DNA of 55,697 bases from Nitrospirota bacterium. GTDB taxonomy: Bacteria; Nitrospirota; Nitrospiria; Nitrospirales; Nitrospiraceae. The translations under genes and the position numbers were made by a program. Of the stretch, positions 1 to 9,144 are shown in pieces. The notes below the pieces were generated by a model. The model was not told the DNA's origin. It made no database searches and saw only the letters and a list, made by a program, of their open reading frames with translations. Numbering within the stretch: the stretch's first letter is position 1; each line of letters begins with the position of its first letter. The stretch is taken from assembly GCA_030682135.1 (NCBI GenBank), contig JAUXQT010000049.1:1-55697 (forward strand), written 5' to 3'.

Positions 1-1857
1 CCTCCCTCGATTCATCCGGTTGATCTGATCATCGCTCTTCGCGACAAGCATTTGACCCCTGCCATCGTGTTTCTCACGTCGCGCCGTGCCTGCGATGAAG
101 CGATGCAGGCATTCGACCATAGTCGCATCCTTCTCCCCCCGCCTCGCCAACAGGCCATCGCCACCGTGCTCGAAAAGGTGATCGCCCAATATCCCAGCAT
201 CGCCGAACACCCGCTCATACCGACCGTTCAGCGCATCGGTGTAGCTGCGCATCACGCAGGCCATCTGCCCTCATGGAAAATCGCGGTTGAGGAACTGATG
301 CGTCATGGCTGTCTCGATGCGGTCTTCGCCACGACCACACTCGCCGCCGGAGTCGATTTCCCCGCGCGGACCGTCATCATCACGCAGTCCAGCATTCGAA
401 AGTCGCGCGACTTCACCGACCTGACGATCGGCGAGGTGCAGCAGATTGCCGGCCGCGCAGGACGCCGAGGCAAAGATCTCGTGGGCTTCGCCATCGTCAC
501 TCCCTCGCCCTACATCGATCTGAACGTGCTGACCAAAGGATTCACCGGCCATCCGGAAGCGATCAACAGCCAATTCGTCATCAGCTATCCGATGGTTCTG
601 AATCTCTTGAAAGCGCATCCCCTGGATCAAATCCAACCGATTCTCGCCAAGAGCTTTGCGCAATTTCAGCTCAACCAGCGCGCCGAAGTCTTGGAACGGA
701 AATTGGACGGCCTGCGTGATCAGATGGAACCGTTCGGCCCACGCGTCTGCACCGACTGGATCACAGAATGGCAGACGTTCGACCAGGTCCGCCGGCAGAA
801 GTCTCACCGAGCTCCCGTCAGAAGGCACGAGCCACCGGAAGTGGCCGCGCGGTTTCACTTTCTCACCCCGGGCCGCGTGGTGGGATTCGGCAAGAGCCGC
901 GGCGTCGTCCTGCGCCAATACCGCAGCAAAGGACAAAAGAGCCCGATGGTTACGGCCCTGCGTCAGGGCGGAGGCATTACCGAATCTCCCTCCTCCACCG
1001 TCACAGAAGTCTCCGACCGTATCCTCGACTGCGTGGACGCGCCGGTCTATCCCTGGTGCACGCCGGAGAGTGTCGAAGACTTGCTCCGCCAACTGGACGA
1101 GTTACCGACAAGGCTGCCGGAACTTCCCATCCTGATTCCAAAGGACAATGAACCGATTCCCGACGCGATCGTACAAACCCTGGGCGACTTTGCCTGCCCG
1201 ACCTGTCCGTCGCGCGCCGCCTGTCAGAGCGACTATCCCCTTGCCTCAAAACTCCGTCAGGAACAACAACGCCATATCAAATCGATCCAGGCGCTGCGCA
1301 CCAGTCTGTGGCATCGTTTCCAGGAGAAGATCGACGTCCTGCAACAGTTCGGCTACCTCTCGCCGACGTCCCGTCTCACCGATGACGGCGAATGGGCCAG
1401 GCTCATCCGCATCGACCATTCGTTGCTCATCACCGAATTGCTCCGAGCCGACGCCTTCAATGGAGCCGATCCCGCCATGCTGGCCGCCGTCATGTCGAGC
1501 ATCGCCCATGACGACGATCGCCCCGGCGCCTTTCCTCGCGTCAGTTCCGGATTGGGCTCCTTGCTCGGGCAGGTGCGAAAGCTGGCGGTATCGCTCGCGC
1601 CACATGAAGATCCCCCGCTCTTGCGGGCCGACATCGCCGCGGTGACGGAGCGATGGATCGGTGATCCCTCACTCACCTGGATCGGTCTCTGTAAGAGCAC
1701 CACGATGGCTGAAGGGGATATCTATCGTCTCTTAGCGCGAACCTTGGAGTTTCTCTCGCAGCTGCGCACGCTCAAAGGCACACACCCGGGGTTGGCAGAC
1801 AGCGCCTCCCGAGCGATCGCTGCCCTCCGCCGAGGCGTGCTGGAAGAATTACCGTGA
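1..1857 (+). CDS. Ski2/Mtr4-like DEAD/DEAH-box helicase, C-terminal part (5' end outside window)
   Basis: The reading frame is open from base 1, so the start and the first RecA-like domain lie outside the window. What remains starts just before the second RecA-like domain (PAIVFLTSRRACDEAM). It has helicase motif V-like FATTTLAAGVDFPAR and motif VI QIAGRAGRRG, the arrangement of Ski2/Mtr4-like superfamily II helicases, which use ATP to unwind or remodel RNA or DNA. A Cys pair (CPTCPSRAAC, about residues 396-405) follows and could bind a metal. The rest is helical, as in the C-terminal half of this family. A related but incomplete helicase gene follows directly. The helicase assignment is secure; the substrate is unknown. 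Confidence 0.85.
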   Translation, partial: PPSIHPVDLIIALRDKHLTPAIVFLTSRRACDEAMQAFDHSRILLPPPRQQAIATVLEKVIAQYPSIAEHPLIPTVQRIGVAAHHAGHLPSWKIAVEELMRHGCLDAVFATTTLAAGVDFPARTVIITQSSIRKSRDFTDLTIGEVQQIAGRAGRRGKDLVGFAIVTPSPYIDLNVLTKGFTGHPEAINSQFVISYPMVLNLLKAHPLDQIQPILAKSFAQFQLNQRAEVLERKLDGLRDQMEPFGPRVCTDWITEWQTFDQVRRQKSHRAPVRRHEPPEVAARFHFLTPGRVVGFGKSRGVVLRQYRSKGQKSPMVTALRQGGGITESPSSTVTEVSDRILDCVDAPVYPWCTPESVEDLLRQLDELPTRLPELPILIPKDNEPIPDAIVQTLGDFACPTCPSRAACQSDYPLASKLRQEQQRHIKSIQALRTSLWHRFQEKIDVLQQFGYLSPTSRLTDDGEWARLIRIDHSLLITELLRADAFNGADPAMLAAVMSSIAHDDDRPGAFPRVSSGLGSLLGQVRKLAVSLAPHEDPPLLRADIAAVTERWIGDPSLTWIGLCKSTTMAEGDIYRLLARTLEFLSQLRTLKGTHPGLADSASRAIAALRRGVLEELP

Positions 1858-1859
1858 CG

Positions 1860-1926
1860 AAAGGGGTAATGGGGTCATAGAGATAAATGGATACGGGCGG
1901 CTTTCTTGCTACCCCAGTACCCCTTT
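1860..1926. repeat. Long inverted repeat between the two helicase genes
   Basis: AAAGGGGTAATGGGGT (1860-1875) pairs with ACCCCAGTACCCCTTT (1911-1926) at 15 of 16 positions, leaving a loop of about 35 bases. It begins right after the stop codon of the first helicase and could act as a terminator or RNA-stabilising hairpin, although no T-run follows. It also argues against the upstream ATG at 1887, which would sit inside the loop. Confidence 0.5.
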
Positions 1927-1949
1927 ATCCCTTACTACCCCTTCAAACC

Positions 1950-3014
1950 ATGACCACCGAAGAACTCGAACAGCTACTAGCTCAACAACCGATCGCCCTT
2001 CTGCATCGACTCGCGCGCGGGCGAGTGCAACGGCATTTCCGCGCAGGTAAACGTCGATTGATCGAAGTGTTACTGCGCCACTCGGCAGAGAATCGACCAG
2101 GCTTCGAGTCCGACCTCCAGACCCTGATCGGTGAACGAGAGGCTCGCCCGGCTCCAGCGCCCGCCCAAGCCCCAGCCGCGCGAAAGCCGAAACCAGCAGC
2201 TGCACCGCGCCGGTCACCGTACAAACCATTTGAGCCGGAATCCCAAGAGCCGGGCATTACCCTCTCAAGCTGGTTGGAGGGACTGGGAGTGCCGCCGCCG
2301 CAAACCTTTGTCCCCGATGCCTGGCAAGAAGACGCCATCGCCAAACTGCGAGAGGGCGACGTCGTCGTGAGCGTCCCGACGGGAAGCGGAAAGACCTACG
2401 TCGCGGTCGAAGCGGCCCGCCGGGCCATCGCGGAGAATCGGACCGTCATCTATACCTCGCCCCTCAAGGCCCTCTCGAATACCAAGTATACGGAGTTTTC
2501 AAAAATCTTCGGGGCCGATCAGGTCGGTATTCTGACCGGCGATCGGCGGGACAATGGGCAAGCGCCCCTGTTGATTATGACGACGGAGATCTTGCGAAAT
2601 CTGCTCTACGATGCGGGCGGCGGTGAGATCGACGTACGGCTCGATACGTTAGGACTCGTCATTTTGGACGAGTCTCAATATATTGCGGATCCGGAACGGG
2701 GTGTCGTCTGGGAAGAAACGATCATTTTCTGCCCGAGCCAAGCCAAATTACTGTTGCTCTCTGCGTCGATCGGCAACCCGCACGATATTGCGGACTGGCT
2801 CACCACGATCAGACCGACTCCCTGCCATCTGATCAAGCACAGCACGCGAACCGTCCCACTTCGCGCCGGCTACTTGCACCCGAACGGAAAGCTTTCACCG
2901 CTCTTCCGCACCGTGGGCATCCCCCATGGCCATCCAGGCCATCTACACCCGGAAGCCAAGAGGCTCTTCGATCAGTACGAAGACGAAACCCTGCCCTCAG
3001 GACGCCGCCGGTAA
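1950..3014 (+). CDS. DEAD/DEAH-box helicase, first RecA-like domain only
   Basis: The protein has a Pro/Ala-rich stretch, then a complete first RecA-like helicase domain. The Walker A motif is VPTGSGKT, the Walker B (DExH) motif is LVILDESQY and motif III is LLSASIGN. The reading frame stops about 60 residues after motif III, so the second RecA-like domain needed for helicase action is missing. The ATG at 1950 (MTTEELEQLL) is preferred over 1887 because the extra N-terminus would be translated from the inverted repeat; neither has a clear ribosome binding site. The preceding gene carries the complementary half, so this may be a decayed duplicate or one half of a split enzyme. It is unlikely to unwind nucleic acid on its own. 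Confidence 0.75.
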   Translation: MTTEELEQLLAQQPIALLHRLARGRVQRHFRAGKRRLIEVLLRHSAENRPGFESDLQTLIGEREARPAPAPAQAPAARKPKPAAAPRRSPYKPFEPESQEPGITLSSWLEGLGVPPPQTFVPDAWQEDAIAKLREGDVVVSVPTGSGKTYVAVEAARRAIAENRTVIYTSPLKALSNTKYTEFSKIFGADQVGILTGDRRDNGQAPLLIMTTEILRNLLYDAGGGEIDVRLDTLGLVILDESQYIADPERGVVWEETIIFCPSQAKLLLLSASIGNPHDIADWLTTIRPTPCHLIKHSTRTVPLRAGYLHPNGKLSPLFRTVGIPHGHPGHLHPEAKRLFDQYEDETLPSGRRR

Positions 3015-3035
3015 ACTGGCTCTGTTGATCTGATC

Positions 3036-4013
3036 TTAGAACGTGAAATTAAGGCCGGCAGTCAGACCGTGGCGGAGAGAATCAAACTGAGTCAGTGGAT
3101 ATTCGGAAGTAGACGTTGTGCCATGGAACGTCGCAGTCCCATCGATTGCATGATTCCACCAGACGCGGTAGCCGACATTGAACGCAAGGCTCTTGGCCAA
3201 CATCACCCTCAGTCCAACATCTGCATCAGCTCCAACCCCCCATCCCAGCATCGAGATACTCGGATTTTGCTGAAGCGCATCGACACCAGAAGTTCTCAGG
3301 TGATGAATATCCTTATTCTCGACGATGCTCAGCGGAATAAGAGCCGCAGTTCCCAACAGGCTTATTCTCCGCGTTAACCGATATTCTGTTGAGGCTCCGA
3401 CACGAAGGGAGTGCCAATTCGTGGTATTCGTAATCACCTTCTGTCCCGCCGCCGGAAGTGCACTATTACAATTGAACACCGTTGAGTCGCATACGACTCT
3501 CCCCAGTCCAACTGCCTGATACTCCGTATGCCAGTACTGATATCCTCCAAAAATATCCAGATAGCCACGGTGATTTGCGAACTCCTTCACACGACCACCC
3601 AGATCGGCATTGATGTAATACATGTTATTGCCAGCTAGGTCACTGGTGGTTTTTGAAATCAATCGTTGCCCTGAGGCGTAGTCATCATCCGTCAGGCGCC
3701 CACCACCTATGTCTGCAAATCCCACATTCACTCGGCCAAATACCCTTGGAGAAAACCAGAACCTCCCGGTCAGGTCGATCACATTCGTACCGACATCTTT
3801 GTAAGTCAATTTTGAAGTTGGATTACCCCAACCTGCCGAAGACGCATTGTGAGCCCATTTAGTCTCGCCGACACTGATCCAGGTCCCCGCGCTCAGTTCG
3901 ACCTTGGGCCGAGATTCCTGAACGAGCTCTTCCCCCGCGCCAACTGAGACCGTCGCGATCGACATCGCTCCGCACAGCAGACCGGTGCACACCCGCCTCC
4001 ATCCTCTGCTCAT
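3036..4013 (-). CDS. Omptin-like outer-membrane protease
   Basis: This 325-residue protein has a signal peptide (residues 1 to about 26) followed by alternating amphipathic strands ending in Phe (GLNFTF), as in a 10-strand outer-membrane barrel. In omptins the catalytic residues are an Asp pair (OmpT D83, D85) and an Asp-His pair (D210, H212). Here GRLTDDDY supplies D109-D111 and VENKDIHH supplies D235 and H237, with a spacing of 126 against 127 in OmpT. That match supports an active protease at the cell surface; family members cleave near basic residues. The gene overlaps the stop of the small membrane protein upstream by 4 bases, so the two are probably co-transcribed. The start MSRGWRR opens a normal signal peptide. 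Confidence 0.65.
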   Translation of the reverse strand: MSRGWRRVCTGLLCGAMSIATVSVGAGEELVQESRPKVELSAGTWISVGETKWAHNASSAGWGNPTSKLTYKDVGTNVIDLTGRFWFSPRVFGRVNVGFADIGGGRLTDDDYASGQRLISKTTSDLAGNNMYYINADLGGRVKEFANHRGYLDIFGGYQYWHTEYQAVGLGRVVCDSTVFNCNSALPAAGQKVITNTTNWHSLRVGASTEYRLTRRISLLGTAALIPLSIVENKDIHHLRTSGVDALQQNPSISMLGWGVGADADVGLRVMLAKSLAFNVGYRVWWNHAIDGTATFHGTTSTSEYPLTQFDSLRHGLTAGLNFTF

Positions 4014-4276
4014 CGTCTCGCGCCCCCCCGTTGAATCACCACCGTATCCACACAGCGCTGCACCGTATCCGGCATCACCCGCTGACAGGCGGCCCGGATC
4101 TCATCTTCCGCGAATTGCCGCTGAAGATGTATGGTCCACCAGACCAACCAGGATCCCATGAGCACGACAAGCACGGTACCGACCGTCCATTGGATCACGA
4201 GTTGAATCCCACACGAGAAGCCTCTCGGCGTATTCGACGCATGAATCCCCTGTTGAGTACATTGCTGGTCCGACAT
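4010..4276 (-). CDS. Small single-span membrane protein
   Basis: This short protein of about 88 residues has one hydrophobic helix (LVIQWTVGTVLVVLMGSWLV) followed by a basic and acidic tail containing two Cys residues (AACQRV and RCVDTV). It ends 4 bases inside the start of the omptin-like gene, which points to translational coupling. I do not recognise the family. The ATG at 4276 is preferred over a GTG at 4312, but neither has a strong ribosome binding site. It may be a small partner or assembly protein for the barrel protease; that is only context. Confidence 0.5.
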   Translation of the reverse strand: MSDQQCTQQGIHASNTPRGFSCGIQLVIQWTVGTVLVVLMGSWLVWWTIHLQRQFAEDEIRAACQRVMPDTVQRCVDTVVIQRGGARR

Positions 4277-4660
4277 CGCGTGCAGGATTCCCCGGTGATT
4301 TTCGCAGGCCACAGTTCGACGTCATCCTACCTGAGAGAGGGAAATCTGAACATCGTTTTTTCTTTCTTGGTCGAGGATTGCACGGCTCCTACGCGAACGG
4401 CATCGAAAAACTGGTTCCTCTCCCTACAGTCGAAGAATTGAAGGTGTCACCGTACGATCTCTACAGATTCTCTCAAGCGGCCATTTCCAGCCGCCTCACC
4501 CTAAGTCACCAGAAACAGGGCTTGTTCGGGCCTTACGCCTCTCCCCTTGTGCAGTGGCACAGCGATTGCTGAAGTAGCAGGTCAAGAAGACTGAACAGAC
4601 CAGCAGGATGACCCGCGTCAACCCGCTTGCGCATTAACACAATAAGACGGACGGCACAGC
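4277..4660. other. Intergenic region without a convincing gene
   Basis: This stretch of almost 400 bases lies between divergent genes. Short open frames on both strands lack ribosome binding sites and family features. It should hold the promoters for the small membrane protein/omptin pair and for the BACON protein, but I see no clear consensus promoter. A T-rich run lies near 4355. Confidence 0.4.
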
Positions 4661-5635
4661 ATGCAATATATTAAAACGATTCGCTCTCTCGCACTCTGGA
4701 TGCCCATCGCTGCAATAGGCCTTCTCGATCCATCTGAGCTCTTCGCCTTCTCCTACGCACCCAGCACCCTCACCTTTACGGCGACATCCGGCGGGTCCAC
4801 TCCACCGGCTCAAGCCGTGACGTTTTCAAAGAGGACGCTCGTGGCCAGGAATTGGACAGTGACGGAAACCTCGCCCTGGCTCGTGGTATCCCCGGCATCG
4901 GGAACCATCTCAAGGGAGCAAGATACGATAACCGTGCAAGTGAACCAGCTTGGCCTTTCAGCCGGCACCTACAACAGCACCGTTCAGATTGCCATCGCAG
5001 ACCGCTATGGCCGCTACCAGACTGAGTCCGTTGCCGTGAGCCTCATCGTCTCAGGAGGTGTGACGACGCCAACCCCCAGCATGCTGCTCAATCCGGCAAG
5101 CTTGAGCTTTTCAGGAACAGCCGGAGGAGTGAATCCTCTTGCGAAGACCATGAACCTGGTCAATCCAACCGGCGGGACGCTCACCTGGAGCATGACGGAA
5201 TCTGCCGCATGGTTGGCGCTCAACACCGCAGCAGGCACGACCACCACGGAAACCGATCAGGTCAGTGCGAGCGTGAGCATCCAAGGACTGGCGGCAGGTA
5301 CATACAGCACTGTCATCGCGGTCACAGCTTCAGGGGCCTCCAATTCTCCCCAACAGATCCCGGTTTCTCTCACCCTCAGCCAGCCGGCACCCACCACAAC
5401 AGGATCCGTTGGTCTCAGCTGGATCGCAAACACAGAGCCCGATCTAGCCGGATATAAGATCTACATCGGAACACAATCACAGCAGTACAACCCTCCCATC
5501 ACCCTAGGGTCTGTAGCCGCCTACAATGCCACGAATCTCACCGTTGGCAGGACCTACTATTTCTGCGTCAGTGCGTACGATAGTGCGGGTAATGAAAGCC
5601 CCTGTTCCACTGAGGTGAGCAAGCCCATTCTCTAA
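4661..5635 (+). CDS. Secreted protein with two BACON domains and a fibronectin type III domain
   Basis: An N-terminal signal peptide ends near residue 29. Two repeats follow, each with the BACON pattern: LTFTATSGG...WTVTETSPWLVVSPASG...GLSAGTYNSTVQI and LSFSGTAGG...WSMTESAAWLALNTAAG...GLAAGTYSTVIAV. The last 85 residues are a fibronectin type III domain (VGLSWIANTEPDLAGYKIY ... YYFCVSAYDSAGNES). BACON and FN3 domains are binding or spacer modules of secreted proteins and no catalytic domain is present, so this is probably a surface adhesion or carbohydrate-binding protein. It sits just before the tRNA and does not carry the Arg motif seen in later genes. Confidence 0.8.
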   Translation: MQYIKTIRSLALWMPIAAIGLLDPSELFAFSYAPSTLTFTATSGGSTPPAQAVTFSKRTLVARNWTVTETSPWLVVSPASGTISREQDTITVQVNQLGLSAGTYNSTVQIAIADRYGRYQTESVAVSLIVSGGVTTPTPSMLLNPASLSFSGTAGGVNPLAKTMNLVNPTGGTLTWSMTESAAWLALNTAAGTTTTETDQVSASVSIQGLAAGTYSTVIAVTASGASNSPQQIPVSLTLSQPAPTTTGSVGLSWIANTEPDLAGYKIYIGTQSQQYNPPITLGSVAAYNATNLTVGRTYYFCVSAYDSAGNESPCSTEVSKPIL

Positions 5636-5773
5636 AGTTTCTGCGATCCCTTGACCCGCCAGGCCAGACACCTGTATAACCCCTCTCTGCAGCGTGATCC
5701 GATCGCCCGTCACTCTCCGCATGGCTCGGTAGAGCATGACGCGTGGGGCCCGGTGAAACTGTGCTTCTCCTAC

Positions 5774-5849
5774 GCGCCCGTAGCTCAATGGATAGAGCAT
5801 CTGACTACGGATCAGAAGGTTACAGGTTCAAGTCCTGTCGGGCGCACCA
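5774..5849 (+). tRNA. tRNA-Arg (anticodon ACG)
   Basis: The acceptor stem GCGCCCG (5774-5780) pairs with CGGGCGC (5839-5845) and is followed by an encoded ACCA end. The anticodon arm is TCTGA-CTACGGA-TCAGA, with the anticodon ACG at 5807-5809. The T arm contains the usual GGTTCAAGTCC. Transfer RNA genes are common integration sites, and the accessory cluster starts just downstream. Confidence 0.95.
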
Positions 5850-6147
5850 CTTATACCTCTCTTCCCTGACCTCTCCTCTACGACAGCAAGCAGAGAACCA
5901 TGCCGTGCAGATAGTGATTGATTGTTCGTGGAGCGTGACGCCCCGCATAACCACCTATGCTCCGAGCATCGTGATCAAGCCTACAGGGCAGCCCGATAGC
6001 CGATAGAGACAGCAGGGATCACCAGCGTGATCGGGTGTAGGGTTCTGTCAGTGGATGGCAGGAGCAGGAAGGATCAGCGAAGCGGCAGAGCCCGCTCTCG
6101 CCATTACTATTGGGCCTCAATCGTCTGATGGGGGTCTATCCAGCACA
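5850..6147. other. Intergenic region after the tRNA
   Basis: About 300 bases with no supportable gene. I did not see a clear second copy of the tRNA 3' end in it, so no attachment site can be called. Confidence 0.4.
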
Positions 6148-8385
6148 TCACCCTTCCACAAGAATCGTGACCGACGTCGCAGCCCAATCAGCCGCTGGTG
6201 CGGTCGGCAGGACCGGCTCGCTTGAAGGCATCGGCGGCGTCAGCGCAACAGGATCTGCCGGCGCGGGCATCGCTGATGGGGGGGGCTCAGGCTGATCGGC
6301 GATTGCAGTGCCGGGCACATGCGAGGCCGGATCGTACACGGTGACAATTCCCCTCGTGGCAATAGTGGCCAGATCCTGACGGATGCTGCCGATGCCGGCT
6401 GCGACCCCGCGCGTCTTCACCCCGCCACTGGGGCGATCCTCTGTGGTCTGAAGCGTCTGCACTCGCTGCCGGAGCATCTGAGCGGTTTGGAGATCTGTAC
6501 TGGTGAAGACGCGAATGGTATCCGTGCCTTTTGGCGGGGTGTAGTCCCAGTAGAAGCCTGCACGATTACCGGGCTTGAGCGAGTCGGGAATTAGGACGGC
6601 CTCACCGGCGCGGACAAAGCCGTCCGTGACAAAACTGGGCTGCTGATAATTATTGGGAAAGAGAAGATTGACGCCGCCTTCAGAGTCGACATCCACAATC
6701 GTCACGTATGAATCGGCACTCACGCTGACTTCCAATTGCAAACTGTTCTTCTCGGACCGCGTCTCTTTCGGCCGTCGAACGCGATACTGAGCCGGTTTCG
6801 TATTCCCCGCCACGACAGCGATGCCACGGGTACCGACTGATGTCTTCTGCGCTACTGCATTCACGACCCTGACGTTCATTTTTAATTGGGTGGAAGGATT
6901 ATCCAGCGTCAGCAATTCCGATGCATTCGCTGAGCGAGAGACCACCAGGGCCAGACCGGCTCCCCATTGATCGTCGAGCGTCGAAAATGACGCCACCACC
7001 TCCAGGCCGTCGGCCGCAAGAAGGCGCAGGTCGCTTCCCTGGCTATCGACCAGGAATCGAGCCGACTTCTCCTGCCCCACCAGCTCAACCTCGGCGATGT
7101 TCCGCTTGAGGATGTCCTCGATATGTTTGCGGCGTTCTTGAGGCACGTCGACAATCCGGATGGGAATTTTCTCTCCGTGTGCGGCTGGCAGCAGCGCCAC
7201 CGCTCGGGCACCCTTTGGAATCGTACTCTCAGCTTTCTGCAGCTTGGCGAGTGAATCCTTTCCGGATGTCTGTGTCACCGTCGCGACCGCGAGCGCTCTC
7301 CCCGGCAAAAAATTGATCTCCCCAGGCGGATACAACGTCCACATCGATCCTGGCCCGGCACCGAGTAGCACTCCGCTGACGAGTGTCACTTGGCCAGCGA
7401 CGCCTGGCTGCACCTCCAGCCAGGGTAATCGAGAAGCCTGACTCGACGAGGCAACGCCGGTTCCTCCACTGGTCGCACCGAACAGGGTTTTCTCCAGAAG
7501 ATCCGGCGGCGCTTCCAATTGCGGTTCCGGCATGGACGAGCGGCCGAAATGTGTCTGAATGCGTTTCAGCTCCCGTTCGACTCCGCCGAAAATGTCGCGG
7601 GGTGTCGCCCCTGCTCCGGCCGTGCTCAGGCTCCGCGCCAAGGCAAATGTGAAGAAGCCATGGTAGCGCCCGTCAACCGGACCATCGAGGGCTTCCTGAT
7701 TGGACGCGGCGCCGCTCATGACCACATACCGGGAGGTGACGACAGGAATCACCGCCCGTGTTTTGACGGATGTCTGATCGGCCTTCCGGTAGATATCGAC
7801 CCGGTTATCTCGTGGAATTGATCTGGTGCGGATATCTAGCGAACGGGTGGCCGTACCGGAGTGGCACGAATCCAAGACGATGAAGGCGTTCTTTGCGCGC
7901 AATCTGGCAAATACGGCATCTAACTCATCATCCGTAATATCCCGCACATCTCCCGAACGCCCATCTTGAGGAACAAGGGTCTCGTCGAGGCCGTCCTCTT
8001 CATCGCCGTTCAAATCCTCCACCTGCGACCCATGGCCAGAAAAGTGGAAATACACTGTATCCTGTGACCCCGTCTCCTTCACTAACTGTTCCAATGCGAC
8101 CAGAATACCGGCACGCGTCGCAGCGTCATCCTTGAGGATGCCGATATTTCTCTCCGGAAATCCCCAACGCGTCAGCAGAATCTGCCGCATGGTCTCAATG
8201 TCATTGATCGACCCCTGGAGCTTCGGTACGGCTTGATATTTATTGATGCCGACCAGCAGCGCGCGTTTGACACCGGGACCACTGTCTGTCGCAGCAGATT
8301 GCGCCAATACCCGACTGTCTCCGATGGCACCCAGGATCGCACACAGAATGCCTGCACTCAGTTGCGGCCAGATTGAGATTCTCAT
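6148..8385 (-). CDS. Exported caspase-like protease (peptidase C14) with DUF4384-type domain
   Basis: A signal peptide (residues 1-29, cut near VLAQS) precedes a caspase/metacaspase p20 domain with catalytic His118 (HFSGHGSQ) and Cys174 (LDSCHSG). The linker after Cys174 is rich in Arg sites (ATRSL, IRTRSI, VKTRAV), where metacaspases are typically processed. A C-terminal domain near residues 540-640 (VSADSYVTIVDVDSEGGVNLLFPN) is DUF4384-like. The tail carries VKTRGVAAG and IATRGIVTV, matching the tail of the lipoprotein at 9903. The ATG at 8385 is chosen because GAAAGG lies 8 bases upstream and it opens the signal peptide. It is the third gene of the sigma/anti-sigma operon, so it is probably made on envelope stress. 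Metacaspases usually cut after Arg or Lys. Confidence 0.85.
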   Translation of the reverse strand: MRISIWPQLSAGILCAILGAIGDSRVLAQSAATDSGPGVKRALLVGINKYQAVPKLQGSINDIETMRQILLTRWGFPERNIGILKDDAATRAGILVALEQLVKETGSQDTVYFHFSGHGSQVEDLNGDEEDGLDETLVPQDGRSGDVRDITDDELDAVFARLRAKNAFIVLDSCHSGTATRSLDIRTRSIPRDNRVDIYRKADQTSVKTRAVIPVVTSRYVVMSGAASNQEALDGPVDGRYHGFFTFALARSLSTAGAGATPRDIFGGVERELKRIQTHFGRSSMPEPQLEAPPDLLEKTLFGATSGGTGVASSSQASRLPWLEVQPGVAGQVTLVSGVLLGAGPGSMWTLYPPGEINFLPGRALAVATVTQTSGKDSLAKLQKAESTIPKGARAVALLPAAHGEKIPIRIVDVPQERRKHIEDILKRNIAEVELVGQEKSARFLVDSQGSDLRLLAADGLEVVASFSTLDDQWGAGLALVVSRSANASELLTLDNPSTQLKMNVRVVNAVAQKTSVGTRGIAVVAGNTKPAQYRVRRPKETRSEKNSLQLEVSVSADSYVTIVDVDSEGGVNLLFPNNYQQPSFVTDGFVRAGEAVLIPDSLKPGNRAGFYWDYTPPKGTDTIRVFTSTDLQTAQMLRQRVQTLQTTEDRPSGGVKTRGVAAGIGSIRQDLATIATRGIVTVYDPASHVPGTAIADQPEPPPSAMPAPADPVALTPPMPSSEPVLPTAPAADWAATSVTILVEG

Positions 8386-8475
8386 CAGCATCGCCTTTCG
8401 TCTACGGGGTCTCGGGAATCGCGTGCGCCCAGCATTCCTCATCTATATGTCAGTCGCGGGCAGGCTTCCTCAAGT

Positions 8476-9144
8476 TCACGGTGTCATCGGCTCGACCCTA
8501 CGAATACTCTCAGGCTGGTTACGCAGAGCGTCAACCTTCTTCTGTGCGGCGGCCAGGTCCCCGGCTGGAACCTCAATTATATAGGCGCCATCCAAAGCCG
8601 GCCCATCCACGATTCTGCCATGTACCCCTTGAACGAGCACACGAATCTGTCGCTCAGATGCCGTCTCCTGGAATACCACTCGCAGCCTGACCGTTGGAGC
8701 ACCAAGCCCCCTGGTCGTCACTTGGTCGGAAAGAGTCGGCAGGGTCAGGCTCCACAGAAGCAATCCCAGTTGAGCCACGAGCAAGGTGACCGCAAGCGCG
8801 GGGGCCCACCGAGGAATAAAGAGAGACCGGAACCAACCGTCCAGCTCATTCAGCCATGCCGAACCAGTCACAGGTTTGGCGCTCTTCTCGGAGGCCTCTC
8901 GTTGGACCTGTGCAAGAACGGCCCGCTGAATCCTGATCGACGGTTCAGACTGCGCCGCATACACCTCATGCAACTGCACATTCAGCTGAGCCAATTCTTC
9001 CAGCTCCGCACGACAGGCCGCACAGGACGAAAGATGCTGGTCAACGCGGCGGCGTTCATCCTCCCGGAGAGTGCCCTTCAAATACCAGGGTAAGAGGGCT
9101 CCCTCAGCATGGATGGGATGATCCTGTGTATCTGGTTCTACCAT
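8476..9144 (-). CDS. Zinc-finger anti-sigma factor (single-span membrane protein)
   Basis: The N-terminal part has the HxxxCxxC zinc-binding pattern of anti-sigma factors (His37, Cys41, Cys44 in HLSSCAAC). A single membrane helix follows at about residues 112-134, then a periplasmic domain of about 85 residues. The start codon follows the stop of the sigma factor directly (TAAATG), so the two are translationally coupled. It should hold the sigma factor inactive at the inner membrane. Directly outside the membrane helix is VTTRGLGAP (Arg145-Gly146), the same Arg motif found in many exported proteins of this locus. That is where a site-1 cut would release the anti-sigma factor for further proteolysis. 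Confidence 0.85.
   Translation of the reverse strand: MVEPDTQDHPIHAEGALLPWYLKGTLREDERRRVDQHLSSCAACRAELEELAQLNVQLHEVYAAQSEPSIRIQRAVLAQVQREASEKSAKPVTGSAWLNELDGWFRSLFIPRWAPALAVTLLVAQLGLLLWSLTLPTLSDQVTTRGLGAPTVRLRVVFQETASERQIRVLVQGVHGRIVDGPALDGAYIIEVPAGDLAAAQKKVDALRNQPESIRRVEPMTP

Noticed and set aside
889-906. SRG tripeptide in the helicase
   Set aside because: It shows that a bare SRG can occur by chance in a cytoplasmic enzyme, so it is not counted with the motif.
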